DNA of 64,000 bases from Candidatus Zixiibacteriota bacterium (lineage in GTDB: Bacteria > Zixibacteria > MSB-5A5 > SM23-73-2), in NCBI GenBank assembly GCA_030615745.1, contig JAUWYR010000002.1, positions 1 to 64,000 of the forward strand, given 5' to 3'. The notes beneath the pieces were generated by a model. The model saw only the letters and a program-made list of their open reading frames with translations, did not search any database and had not been told where the DNA came from. This document shows positions 1 through 8,972 of this stretch, one piece after another; within the stretch, counting starts at the first letter, position 1; each line of letters starts with the position of its first letter. A program made the position numbers and the translations under genes.

Positions 1-828
1 ATCGATGGGTATACAATGTCCTCCCAACCCGGGACCGGGATAGAACTTCATAAAGCCAAAAGGCTTAGAAGATGCTGCATCTATTATCTCCCAGACATCT
101 ATTTTTAACCTATCGCACATCAAAGCAACCTCATTTACCAGACCGATATTAACTGATCTGAAGGTGTTCTCCAGAAGTTTAACCATCTCCGCACTTTTGG
201 TCGAGGACATAGATATCACCTCAACTATTATCTGCTCATAAAAAAGTTTGGCAATCTCTGTGCATAATGGGGTGATACCACCTACCACCCGAGGAGTGTT
301 TTTGATCTTATATCTGGGATTTCCCGGGTCTACTCTTTCAGGAGAAAATGCTAAAAAGAAATCTTTTCCCACCTTAAGCCCGGTCGTCTCTAAGATTGGA
401 AGGATAAGCTCATCTGTTGTTCCCGGATAGGTGGTGCTCTCTAAAACCACCAGCTGACCACGATGCAGATATTTTTTAACCTGTTCTATAGCGTTTAAAA
501 TAAATGAGACATCCGGGTCTTTACTTTTGCTCAAAGGTGTTGGAACACAGAGACAGACACAGTCTATCTGTTTTAAAGAGGCGAAATTGGTGGTGGCTTT
601 TAATCTTTTATTCTTAACCAGACTAAAAACCTGCTTTCCAGATACATCGTCGATGTCCGATTTCCCTGAGTTAACTAAATCGACCTTCTTTTTACTTATG
701 TCAATTCCAATAACCTTAAAGCCCTCATCACCAAATCCTGTCGCTAAAGGGAGCCCAACATAGCCTAATCCTATAACTCCTACAAAAGCGCTCTTTTTTT
801 TAATCTTTTGCTCCAGTTGTTTAAACAA
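1..828 (-). CDS. nucleotide-sugar (UDP-glucose/GDP-mannose family) dehydrogenase, 3' end outside window
   Basis: Reverse strand from a TTG at 828 (AAAGGAGG upstream) reads ..KKKSAFVGVIGLGYVGLPLATGFGDEGFKVIGIDIS.. and ..STKSAEMVKLLENTFRSVNIGLVNEVALMCD..GPGLGGHCIPID, typical UDPG_MGDP_dh motifs; open to window edge. Confidence 0.9.
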   Translation of the reverse strand, partial: MFKQLEQKIKKKSAFVGVIGLGYVGLPLATGFGDEGFKVIGIDISKKKVDLVNSGKSDIDDVSGKQVFSLVKNKRLKATTNFASLKQIDCVCLCVPTPLSKSKDPDVSFILNAIEQVKKYLHRGQLVVLESTTYPGTTDELILPILETTGLKVGKDFFLAFSPERVDPGNPRYKIKNTPRVVGGITPLCTEIAKLFYEQIIVEVISMSSTKSAEMVKLLENTFRSVNIGLVNEVALMCDRLKIDVWEIIDAASSKPFGFMKFYPGPGLGGHCIPID

Positions 829-830
829 AT

Positions 831-1805
831 CTACCTCCTTTGATATCTTTCTCTTGATCTTCTGTGTATCCAAAATTTCAAGGTGTCCTCTAAGGTTTGT
901 TCAATTGATATTTTCGGTTTCCACCCAACCTCTTTTTTAATCTTTGTGTTATCTCCTAAAAGGATTGGAATGTCAGTGGGTCTTTTTTGAGTTTTTCCCC
1001 CAACTATTCTCACTTTTCTTTCAGTTAGTTTTAAAAGATGATTTAAAAGATACTTTATCCTGAATGTTTTACCTGAACAGACATTATAAGCATTTCCTGG
1101 CTTTCCTTTTTTAAGTAAAAGATGATATGCCCAAACCACATCCCTGACATCGGATAGATCCCTTTTAGCATCCAAATTACCAACTTTTATCAAGGGCTTG
1201 GAAAGACCTAAGTGAATCTTAGCGATCTGGGAGGCAAAATCAGGAATAACGAACCCCTTCGACTGTCTTGGTCCGGTGTGATTAAAAGACCTCGCCCTTA
1301 TGACTTGCACCCCAAAAGATTGAAAATACTGATATGCTAATAGATCGCCACAGGCTTTGCTTGCTCCATAAGGGCTTACTGGAACAAGACTATGAGTCTC
1401 TTTTATAGGAAGCTGGTTTCTTTTGACCTTACCATAAATATCAGCAGAGCTTACAACCAAAATTCTGATTTTTTTCTTTATATTTCTCAAGATCTCAAGC
1501 AGATACAAAGTCCCTCTGACGTTTATCCCGATTGTTTCCAAAGGCTTTTCAAAAGATTTGCCCACTGAGGAGAAAGCGGCTAAATGATAGATTTGATCGG
1601 GCAAAATCTTTTTCACCAGTTTAGATAGATGGTCAAAGTCTGTGATATCGCACTCGTAAAGAACTAAATTCTTTTTAACTGACTTGAGATTCTCCAAGCT
1701 TTCACCCTCAAGATAAGTTCCGAAAACCTCGGTATTTTTTTTTACCAAAAGCTCAGTCAGATGCGAGCCCACAAACCCAGGAATGCCAGTGATCAAAGCT
1801 TTCAT
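831..1805 (-). CDS. NAD-dependent epimerase/dehydratase (GDP-mannose dehydratase / GDP-6-deoxy-4-keto-hexose reductase family)
   Basis: [23 protein letters not shown] Rossmann motif, SPYGASKACGD; start placed at internal Met (ORF track extends to 1859 through a repeat). Confidence 0.85.
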   Translation of the reverse strand: MKALITGIPGFVGSHLTELLVKKNTEVFGTYLEGESLENLKSVKKNLVLYECDITDFDHLSKLVKKILPDQIYHLAAFSSVGKSFEKPLETIGINVRGTLYLLEILRNIKKKIRILVVSSADIYGKVKRNQLPIKETHSLVPVSPYGASKACGDLLAYQYFQSFGVQVIRARSFNHTGPRQSKGFVIPDFASQIAKIHLGLSKPLIKVGNLDAKRDLSDVRDVVWAYHLLLKKGKPGNAYNVCSGKTFRIKYLLNHLLKLTERKVRIVGGKTQKRPTDIPILLGDNTKIKKEVGWKPKISIEQTLEDTLKFWIHRRSRERYQRR

Positions 1806-1826
1806 ATTTGAATAATTTTTTATCCA

Positions 1827-1887
1827 GCGTAGCAGAGCCTTTATGGCTCTGACCTTCAAAGTGGAGGTATAAAACCTCCACTACGCG
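1827..1887. repeat. double-hairpin palindromic repeat (GCGTAG..GGAGG/CCTCC..AGAGCC/GGCTCT..CTACGC)
   Basis: Two nested hairpins bounded by GCGTAG / CTACGC arms; same architecture and words at 43904-43972. Confidence 0.8.
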
Positions 1888-4441
1888 GATTTTTACTTTG
1901 CCAACTTCCTTTTAATAATATCATTTTTTTTACCGTCTTATGCGCACCTGCTACAACTTTATAAAAATATACACCACTTGCTACATCGATTCCAGCGTCA
2001 TCTTTTCCATCCCAAAAGACCGTCTTGGATCCTTCTGTCTGGTATTGACCAATTAGAGTTTTGACTTTTTGACCAAGAAGATTGTAAATGGTTATCTTCA
2101 CCTCCGTTGGTTGTGATAGGTAATAATCAATTCTTGTGGAAGGGTTAAAAGGATTAGGGTAGTTCTGATGCAAAACAAAAGATGCAGGTAAAAGAATCTC
2201 CTCATCCTCTGCTACATCAGTTGATTGGTCATATTTTATAATTGCTCTTATCAACGGATCTGACAATAAAGAATCCAAATGCCAAATCTCATAACCAAGA
2301 GTATCCACATAAACATTATATTGGTTTGAATCTCTGGCAGCGTCTAACAGAATAAATGAATCCAGTGTGGTTGAGCTAAAGCCTACATAGAAATCTGAGT
2401 CAAAATGAAGTCCATAAGCTGAGATGTCAATTGTTTGCCAATTGGGATAGACGCTGGTTCTATTCACGTTAAGATTTAATTTTTCTGTTCCCGGTATACC
2501 GTAATATGAAGAATCTGAGAATATATGGAGCCATCCATTGCTACCTGTTGAATAAAATTGAGCAATAACAGCTTTCAAACTACATGGGGCATGAGGAGTA
2601 AACCTTACAGCCCAACGATAAAAAAAAACGCCTGGGCCAATATATCCGAAATAGACAGCATTTCCATCATCGTATACTAAAGTATCCGTTCCAACGCTAT
2701 AAAAATCTGTTATTCCCACTTGATCAAAAGCATAATCTATGGAATTAACAATATGGGTATAATTAGGTTCACTAAAATATAGGTCTTCTGCTGACTGGAG
2801 AAGTCCCAGTCTTAAATCTACGAACCTTGATTTTGGGAATAAATAATAGCAAAGGGTTTGATAATAAAGCTGTTCTGTGGTGTCTTTTGTAATAGCGGTG
2901 CCCAATAGATAACAAGCCTTATTAGGAATACCCATATTAATATGCACCCCACCGTTGTCATATTCTCCATTGCAAGGGAGATATTTATACTCGCTCATGT
3001 GAGCTGGTATGCCACCTCCCATGTAACCAAATGGATCCCCGTTGTGAGGATTCGCCATGTCCCTGAGCGCATCACCAGGTGTTCCTGGTGAATATACATC
3101 TTCTCCTATTAACCAGTCCTCTCTATCTATCATCGAAGCCCACATATCCGATAAATGTTCATTTAAAGCACCCCATTCTCCTAAATAAATTATCCCTCCA
3201 CTTCCTTGTGTAACTGCATGCCCAAATTCATGAGCTACACAATCCAAGCCCCCTGACAATGGAATAAACTGAGTTCCATCTCCGTCTCCAAAAACCATGT
3301 ACAATCCATTCCAAAAAGCGTTATTCTGACTTATCCCGTAGTGAACTTCAGCTTCTATCCTTGCCCCATTATCATCCCAGCTATTTCTGCCAAAGGTATT
3401 GTAAAAATAATCATAGACCTGCCCCATATAATAATGAGCGCTTACTGCCGCTTTTAGATATTCTGCATCATTGAAATGCCCGTCTGCATTGGGATCCGTC
3501 ACTACAATATCATTCAAAGGGTCTTCATCGTACAGTCCATCCCAGGTTATGATTACCCCCTTCAAACTATCTATTGGCGGTACATACATTGGTTTCGTTG
3601 CATCCAACAAATAAATAAAGCCACTTAAGTTATAAGCATTCAGCGAAACAGTATTTCCATTTACCATCATCCCATCCGCGGTTATCGGTCCATCGAATTT
3701 AACATCATTATACTTAAGTAAAATATTTCCGTTTTTGGCATTCACAAAATATATCCAGACATGAGCCAGATCAGGAATAAGAGTAACCTGCCAGGCAAGG
3801 TGGGTTTCTTTTTCCCAGGTGAAAATAAAAAGGTTAGAGGTTGGGTCTTTTAGCCACGGACCATCTGTTCCCAACTCATCTTTGGCAATTTGAAAAGCAC
3901 TGTCTTTTGATATTAATGGAGTAACATCAATTTGAGGAGTGGACTCCCATCTGCCGTTGACCAGCTTTATACAACCATCCCGGTCATAATGAACTAAAAG
4001 CTGTGCGCCCCAAACAGGGATTTCTTGGTAATATTGTCCAAAACGAATGTGGGTATTTCCGGCTTTGTCCATTTTTTCAGATTTCAGCTTCAATTCAATC
4101 TTTGGTTTCTTGAGTATAAAAAGACCCTTATACTCATCGAGAAAATTTAATGCAAACTCGACTTTGTCCTTTCCTGCTTGCTTGCTCAGCTTACCCTTCA
4201 AAAAAGTAGGAATGCCATTATCGGCGTAGCGAACCTCAATTTCTGTTTTTATATCTTTTTTCAATTTGGTTAAGGTCGAATCTCTGAAAGCTATCAGTTT
4301 TATTTTCTCTTCTGTCTCCTTTGTTTTCTGAATAGGTTTCCTCTTGCTAAATCCAAAAGATAAACCACAGCAAAGAAGCAAGAAACAAAATGAAAAGGTT
4401 AATACTTTGGTGAAACGCATAAGAGACCCCGTAGATTTCAA
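1856..4441 (-). CDS. secreted M4 (thermolysin-family) metallopeptidase with T9SS-like C-terminal domain
   Basis: CVAHEFGHAVTQGSGG..GALNEHLSDMWASMID (HEXXH..E), C-terminal NYPNPFNPSTRIDYYL..VKITIYNLLGQKVKTL..GVYFYKV; likely start at internal Met (~4420). Confidence 0.92.
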   Translation of the reverse strand: MKSTGSLMRFTKVLTFSFCFLLLCCGLSFGFSKRKPIQKTKETEEKIKLIAFRDSTLTKLKKDIKTEIEVRYADNGIPTFLKGKLSKQAGKDKVEFALNFLDEYKGLFILKKPKIELKLKSEKMDKAGNTHIRFGQYYQEIPVWGAQLLVHYDRDGCIKLVNGRWESTPQIDVTPLISKDSAFQIAKDELGTDGPWLKDPTSNLFIFTWEKETHLAWQVTLIPDLAHVWIYFVNAKNGNILLKYNDVKFDGPITADGMMVNGNTVSLNAYNLSGFIYLLDATKPMYVPPIDSLKGVIITWDGLYDEDPLNDIVVTDPNADGHFNDAEYLKAAVSAHYYMGQVYDYFYNTFGRNSWDDNGARIEAEVHYGISQNNAFWNGLYMVFGDGDGTQFIPLSGGLDCVAHEFGHAVTQGSGGIIYLGEWGALNEHLSDMWASMIDREDWLIGEDVYSPGTPGDALRDMANPHNGDPFGYMGGGIPAHMSEYKYLPCNGEYDNGGVHINMGIPNKACYLLGTAITKDTTEQLYYQTLCYYLFPKSRFVDLRLGLLQSAEDLYFSEPNYTHIVNSIDYAFDQVGITDFYSVGTDTLVYDDGNAVYFGYIGPGVFFYRWAVRFTPHAPCSLKAVIAQFYSTGSNGWLHIFSDSSYYGIPGTEKLNLNVNRTSVYPNWQTIDISAYGLHFDSDFYVGFSSTTLDSFILLDAARDSNQYNVYVDTLGYEIWHLDSLLSDPLIRAIIKYDQSTDVAEDEEILLPASFVLHQNYPNPFNPSTRIDYYLSQPTEVKITIYNLLGQKVKTLIGQYQTEGSKTVFWDGKDDAGIDVASGVYFYKVVAGAHKTVKKMILLKGSWQSKNPRSGGFIPPL

Positions 4442-4442
4442 G

Positions 4443-5426
<984 letters not shown>

Positions 5427-5645
5427 TTAAAAGTTAGAATATAATATAATTAACTAAAAAGATAAGTCAAACAAAGTTTTTTCAAAACCCTTTTCATCAT
5501 AACCCAACTTGATATTGGATGTTGGTCACGGGTTCCCTAACCCGTGACAATAAAAAAGTTTGAGATCTTGACAACGTTCTTTCCAGACCCACCTTATGGT
5601 TTTCTAAGAAATAACTTACCCCCTTTATGTGCCTTTTGGATTCTT

Positions 5646-5835
5646 AAATATCTTAGAGTGAAAAAAATTGAATCTTAGAATTTACTTAAAAATAAAACTT
5701 TTATTAGGTGCCTGTCGGGTCCCCTGACCCGACAGAGGTCTTGAGTCAAAGGAGAGTTGAAGGGCACTGATATTTCAGAGCGAAAAAAAATTGCATCGTT
5801 ATTATTATTAAAATTTACTTAAAAAGAAAATTTTT
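5646..5835. repeat. direct repeat (~60 bp, imperfect) flanking a GC-rich hairpin
   Basis: 5646-5702 and 5767-5835 align; between them TGTCGGGTCCCCTGACCCGACA hairpin. Confidence 0.65.
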
Positions 5836-5918
5836 GCCCACTTTTCTCTTGACAAATCTTTTAAAAAACTATTTTTTCAAGTTACGAGATTTTTTAGGGA
5901 AAGCAAAAAGGAGGAGAT

Positions 5919-7100
5919 ATGTTCAAACCCTATTTCGATATAAGAGATGTTTTTCGGGCTCCGAGGTTGGCGCTTTCAGGTAAAAAAATGATGATTCAAT
6001 TTTTCGGTCTTTTGACCGGATATTTGGGATTTCTGATTTTGACCTACATAGCATATCTTTTATCTAAGATGAGCCTTCCAGATATCTGGGAAAGCTACAG
6101 GTTTTTCCCTTTAAGCGATTTCGCTTTCACCAACTGGTATAGCTGGCTTATATTTATTATCGGAGTTCTGTTTTGGGTCTTCTGTTGGCTTCTATCCTCT
6201 GCTACGGTGGGAAAGGTTACCTATGAACAGCTTAAAGGTGATGAATTTTACTCAGCTAAAGACTCGGCGAAGTTTTTGAAAAAACATGGTCAGACGGTCT
6301 TAGCATCTCCTTTGTTTTTAGCTGGAGTGGCTTTCATCTTAATAATTGGTGGAATAATAATCGGGCTTTTAGGAAAAATACCTTATCTTGGTGAATTGGG
6401 TATAGGAGTGTTTTTTGCTGTTCCAATATTCGCGGTTGCTTTAGTCTGTGTATACCTGATATTCATTTTGGTCTTCTCCTTCCTTTTAGCCCCGGCTATT
6501 GTGGCTGCCACAAAGGAGGATATATTCGAAACCATTGTTCAGCTTTTCTCCACCATCTGGAGCCAACCCTGGAGATATTTTCTCTATACAGGTGTAATTT
6601 TGGTTTTAGCCAAACTTGGAGCTTTCATCTTAGGCTACTTCTGCTACCGCTCAGTTCAGTTGATCTATTGGTCCTGTGGGATTTTCATGAGTGCCAAGTT
6701 AACTGACATAACAGATGAGGCGTTTTCCTATGTTACTTTTCCAGATTGGTTTTTCAAATTCTTCACCAACATTTTTCCCGGGATAGATTTCAGATTTCAT
6801 CTTCCAGAGACGGGATGGCAAGGGTTTCTTTCCTGGTCAGAAAGCATCTCCGCTTTTCTTGTTGGAATAACTTTAATTCTTTTGATATTTGGTGTTCTAT
6901 CCTATGCTTTAGCTACTTTAAGCACCGGACAGACGATAACCTACATAATCTTGCGCAAGAAAAAAGATGAGGAAAACCTTTTAGAGAGAAAAACCGAGGA
7001 GGAAGAGGAACAGGAAAAAATAGAGGAGGAGGAAAAAGAAAAAGCTGAGGAAGTAAAAGAAGAACAAAAGACCGAATCAACTGAGACCAAACAAGATTAG
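5919..7100 (+). CDS. multi-pass membrane protein of unknown function with highly charged Glu/Lys C-terminal tail
   Basis: 393-aa ORF with AGGAG RBS; repeated hydrophobic segments; tail EEEEEQEKIEEEEKEKAEEVKEEQK. Confidence 0.8.
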   Translation: MFKPYFDIRDVFRAPRLALSGKKMMIQFFGLLTGYLGFLILTYIAYLLSKMSLPDIWESYRFFPLSDFAFTNWYSWLIFIIGVLFWVFCWLLSSATVGKVTYEQLKGDEFYSAKDSAKFLKKHGQTVLASPLFLAGVAFILIIGGIIIGLLGKIPYLGELGIGVFFAVPIFAVALVCVYLIFILVFSFLLAPAIVAATKEDIFETIVQLFSTIWSQPWRYFLYTGVILVLAKLGAFILGYFCYRSVQLIYWSCGIFMSAKLTDITDEAFSYVTFPDWFFKFFTNIFPGIDFRFHLPETGWQGFLSWSESISAFLVGITLILLIFGVLSYALATLSTGQTITYIILRKKKDEENLLERKTEEEEEQEKIEEEEKEKAEEVKEEQKTESTETKQD

Positions 7101-7127
7101 ACAATAATTTGATTTTTTCTGATAATA

Positions 7128-7156
7128 AACCCCGAAAAAGCTTCGGGGTTTTTTTC
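7128..7156 (+). terminator. Rho-independent terminator
   Basis: AACCCCGAAaaagcTTCGGGGTTTTTTTC. Confidence 0.9.
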
Positions 7157-7255
7157 TTTGATTAAATTTTCCAAATAATTTACCGATAAAAATATCGGTA
7201 TCAATCAAGAGATTGGTTTAAACCATTTATTTTTATACAAAAAGTTTTCTTTCGC

Positions 7256-7912
7256 ATGAAAAAAAGAATTAAATCTTCACTACGCTCTTATATAGAAGTT
7301 GTAATAATTGCTCTGGTCATAGGCTTAGCATTAAGGACTTTTGTAGTTCAGGCTTATAAGATACCAACCCATTCTATGGAGGACTGCCTTTTAGCTGGTG
7401 ATTTTGTTTTGGTAAACAAATTCATATGCAATTTCGCAGATCCCAAGCCAGGGGATGTGGTGGTATTTAAATATCCTTTAAATCCGAGCAAGGATTTCAT
7501 TAAACGGTGCGTAGCAACTGAAGGACAGATAGTACAGATAATAGACAAAGCCCTTTATGTAGATAGTAAAAGGATCGGCAACCCTCATTGGGAGAAGTTT
7601 GTTGATCCTCTTATTTATCCAGAAGAGTATTCACCTCGAGACAATTTCGGCCCTGTTCAAGTGCCTTTTGGGCAGATATTCGTATTAGGTGATAACCGGG
7701 ACAATTCCAAGGATTCGAGATATTGGGGATTTTTGGATACCAAATATATAAAGGGTAAAGCCTTTTTAATCTATTGGTCATGGGAGACAGATTCTTCTGC
7801 TCCCAAATTTAAATTCCCCTACATAACCTCCGCAATCCAGATCTTTTTCTATCATCTTGTTAATCTACCGGAAAAGGTGAGATGGGAAAGAATTGGTGAT
7901 TTGGTGAGCTAA
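7256..7912 (+). CDS. lepB: signal peptidase I
   Basis: IPTHSMEDCLLAGDFVLVNKF, GDVVVFKYP, FIKRCVA, VLGDNRDNSKDSRYWGF. Confidence 0.95.
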   Translation: MKKRIKSSLRSYIEVVIIALVIGLALRTFVVQAYKIPTHSMEDCLLAGDFVLVNKFICNFADPKPGDVVVFKYPLNPSKDFIKRCVATEGQIVQIIDKALYVDSKRIGNPHWEKFVDPLIYPEEYSPRDNFGPVQVPFGQIFVLGDNRDNSKDSRYWGFLDTKYIKGKAFLIYWSWETDSSAPKFKFPYITSAIQIFFYHLVNLPEKVRWERIGDLVS

Positions 7913-8320
7913 GAGTTTTCTATAAAAAAACAGACTAAACCTCTGTAGCTTTGAGAATATAGTGAAATACAAATAATTTCTATCAGGGCTGAATGCCCTG
8001 CCCTAAGATAAATAGATCCTTACCTTGATAGGTCGGGCACCCTGCTCGACCTATACCTTTAGAGCTAATATCCAGTGCTCGATAAACAGACCAACTACAA
8101 GTTTGTCTTATTTATTAATCATTCTTTCAAATTTTGAAGTCATCTGATATTTGAAAGTTTTTTTGAAGTTTTTTGTAATTTTCGTGATTTTTAGTTTTTT
8201 TATTAAAAATAATTTGTTTTTTCAATTTACAACATCTTGTATCAATTAAAAATTTTTTGACAAGATATTGTTGTATAAAGAGATAACTAAAAAGTCTTTG
8301 AAGTTTTTTAAAAAAACTCC

Positions 8321-8349
8321 TTGACAAATCAATTTTTACACGAAATATT
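8321..8349 (+). promoter_or_regulatory. candidate sigma70-type promoter upstream of orphan transcript
   Basis: TTGACA (8321-8326), 17-bp spacer, AATATT (8344-8349). Confidence 0.45.
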
Positions 8350-8358
8350 TTAAACATA

Positions 8359-8432
8359 TTGGGGGATGTTGCAAGAAGTGTTGGGTTGGTACCTGTTTTA
8401 TATTCTTATAACTATTAAGAGCGATCCCCCAA
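8359..8432 (+). ncRNA. candidate structured 5' leader / RNA stem
   Basis: TTGGGGGAT (8359-8367) complementary to ATCCCCCAA (8424-8432). Confidence 0.4.
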
Positions 8433-8530
8433 AACTTTGAAATTTTAATAAACAGTTTCTGACTTAACTTCTTTATATACTTTAGATAGAGGTAGTCGGT
8501 TTTTCATAGATAAAAAAAGGAGGTGGTTTT

Positions 8531-8605
8531 ATGGAACTGAAAGAACTAATCCTGGAGGAGTTGGAGGAGAAGATCGCTCCTGTGAGCGTCTCTGTTGGAG
8601 GCTAA
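8531..8605 (+). CDS. 24-aa small ORF MELKELILEELEEKIAPVSVSVGG
   Basis: ATG preceded by AAGGAGGTG, followed by a strong terminator at 8666; not in supplied ORF track because of its size. Confidence 0.5.
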   Translation: MELKELILEELEEKIAPVSVSVGG

Positions 8606-8665
8606 TTTAAACTGAATTTGCTTCCGGCTATTCCTTAAAGAAAATAGTTTTCCGACACCTCCTTG

Positions 8666-8702
8666 GAGAGGGTTGACCTTCTGGTTGACCCTCTCTTTTT
8701 AT
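8666..8702 (+). terminator. Rho-independent terminator of the orphan transcript
   Basis: GAGAGGGTTGACC ttct GGTTGACCCTCTC TTTTT, 13-bp stem with two G-T pairs. Confidence 0.9.
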
Positions 8703-8763
8703 TGGTGCAGGGCTGTGAACCTGCCCGGCTAGTGTCATTTCAACTAAATAATGCAAATTCTTC

Positions 8764-8840
8764 TGTAGGGGAGGGGCTTGTCCCCTCCCAAACACCAGCG
8801 GGAGACCACCCTGGCCGGGCAGGCAAGGGCCTCCCCTACG
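8764..8840. repeat. double-hairpin palindromic repeat with CCTGGCCGGGCAGGC core
   Basis: GTAGGGGAGGGGCTTGTCCCCTCCC...CCTGGCCGGGCAGG...CCTCCCCTAC. Confidence 0.8.
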
Positions 8841-8972
8841 TTTTAGATACTGGCAGGGCTAAATGCCCTGCCCTATGATAAAAAAATTACTCTCCTTCTC
8901 CATAGTGGCAGGAATTTATCCTGCCAGAAGGAGTTTTTTAGGCACTTGGAGCCTACCTAATAAATCAAACAA

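Noticed and set aside
8531-8605. 24-aa ORF as a RiPP/lanthipeptide precursor (EELEE..GG resembles a double-Gly leader)
   Set aside because: The stop codon follows GG immediately, no Cys/Ser/Thr core follows in frame, and no modification or transport genes are adjacent; retained only as an unexplained small ORF.
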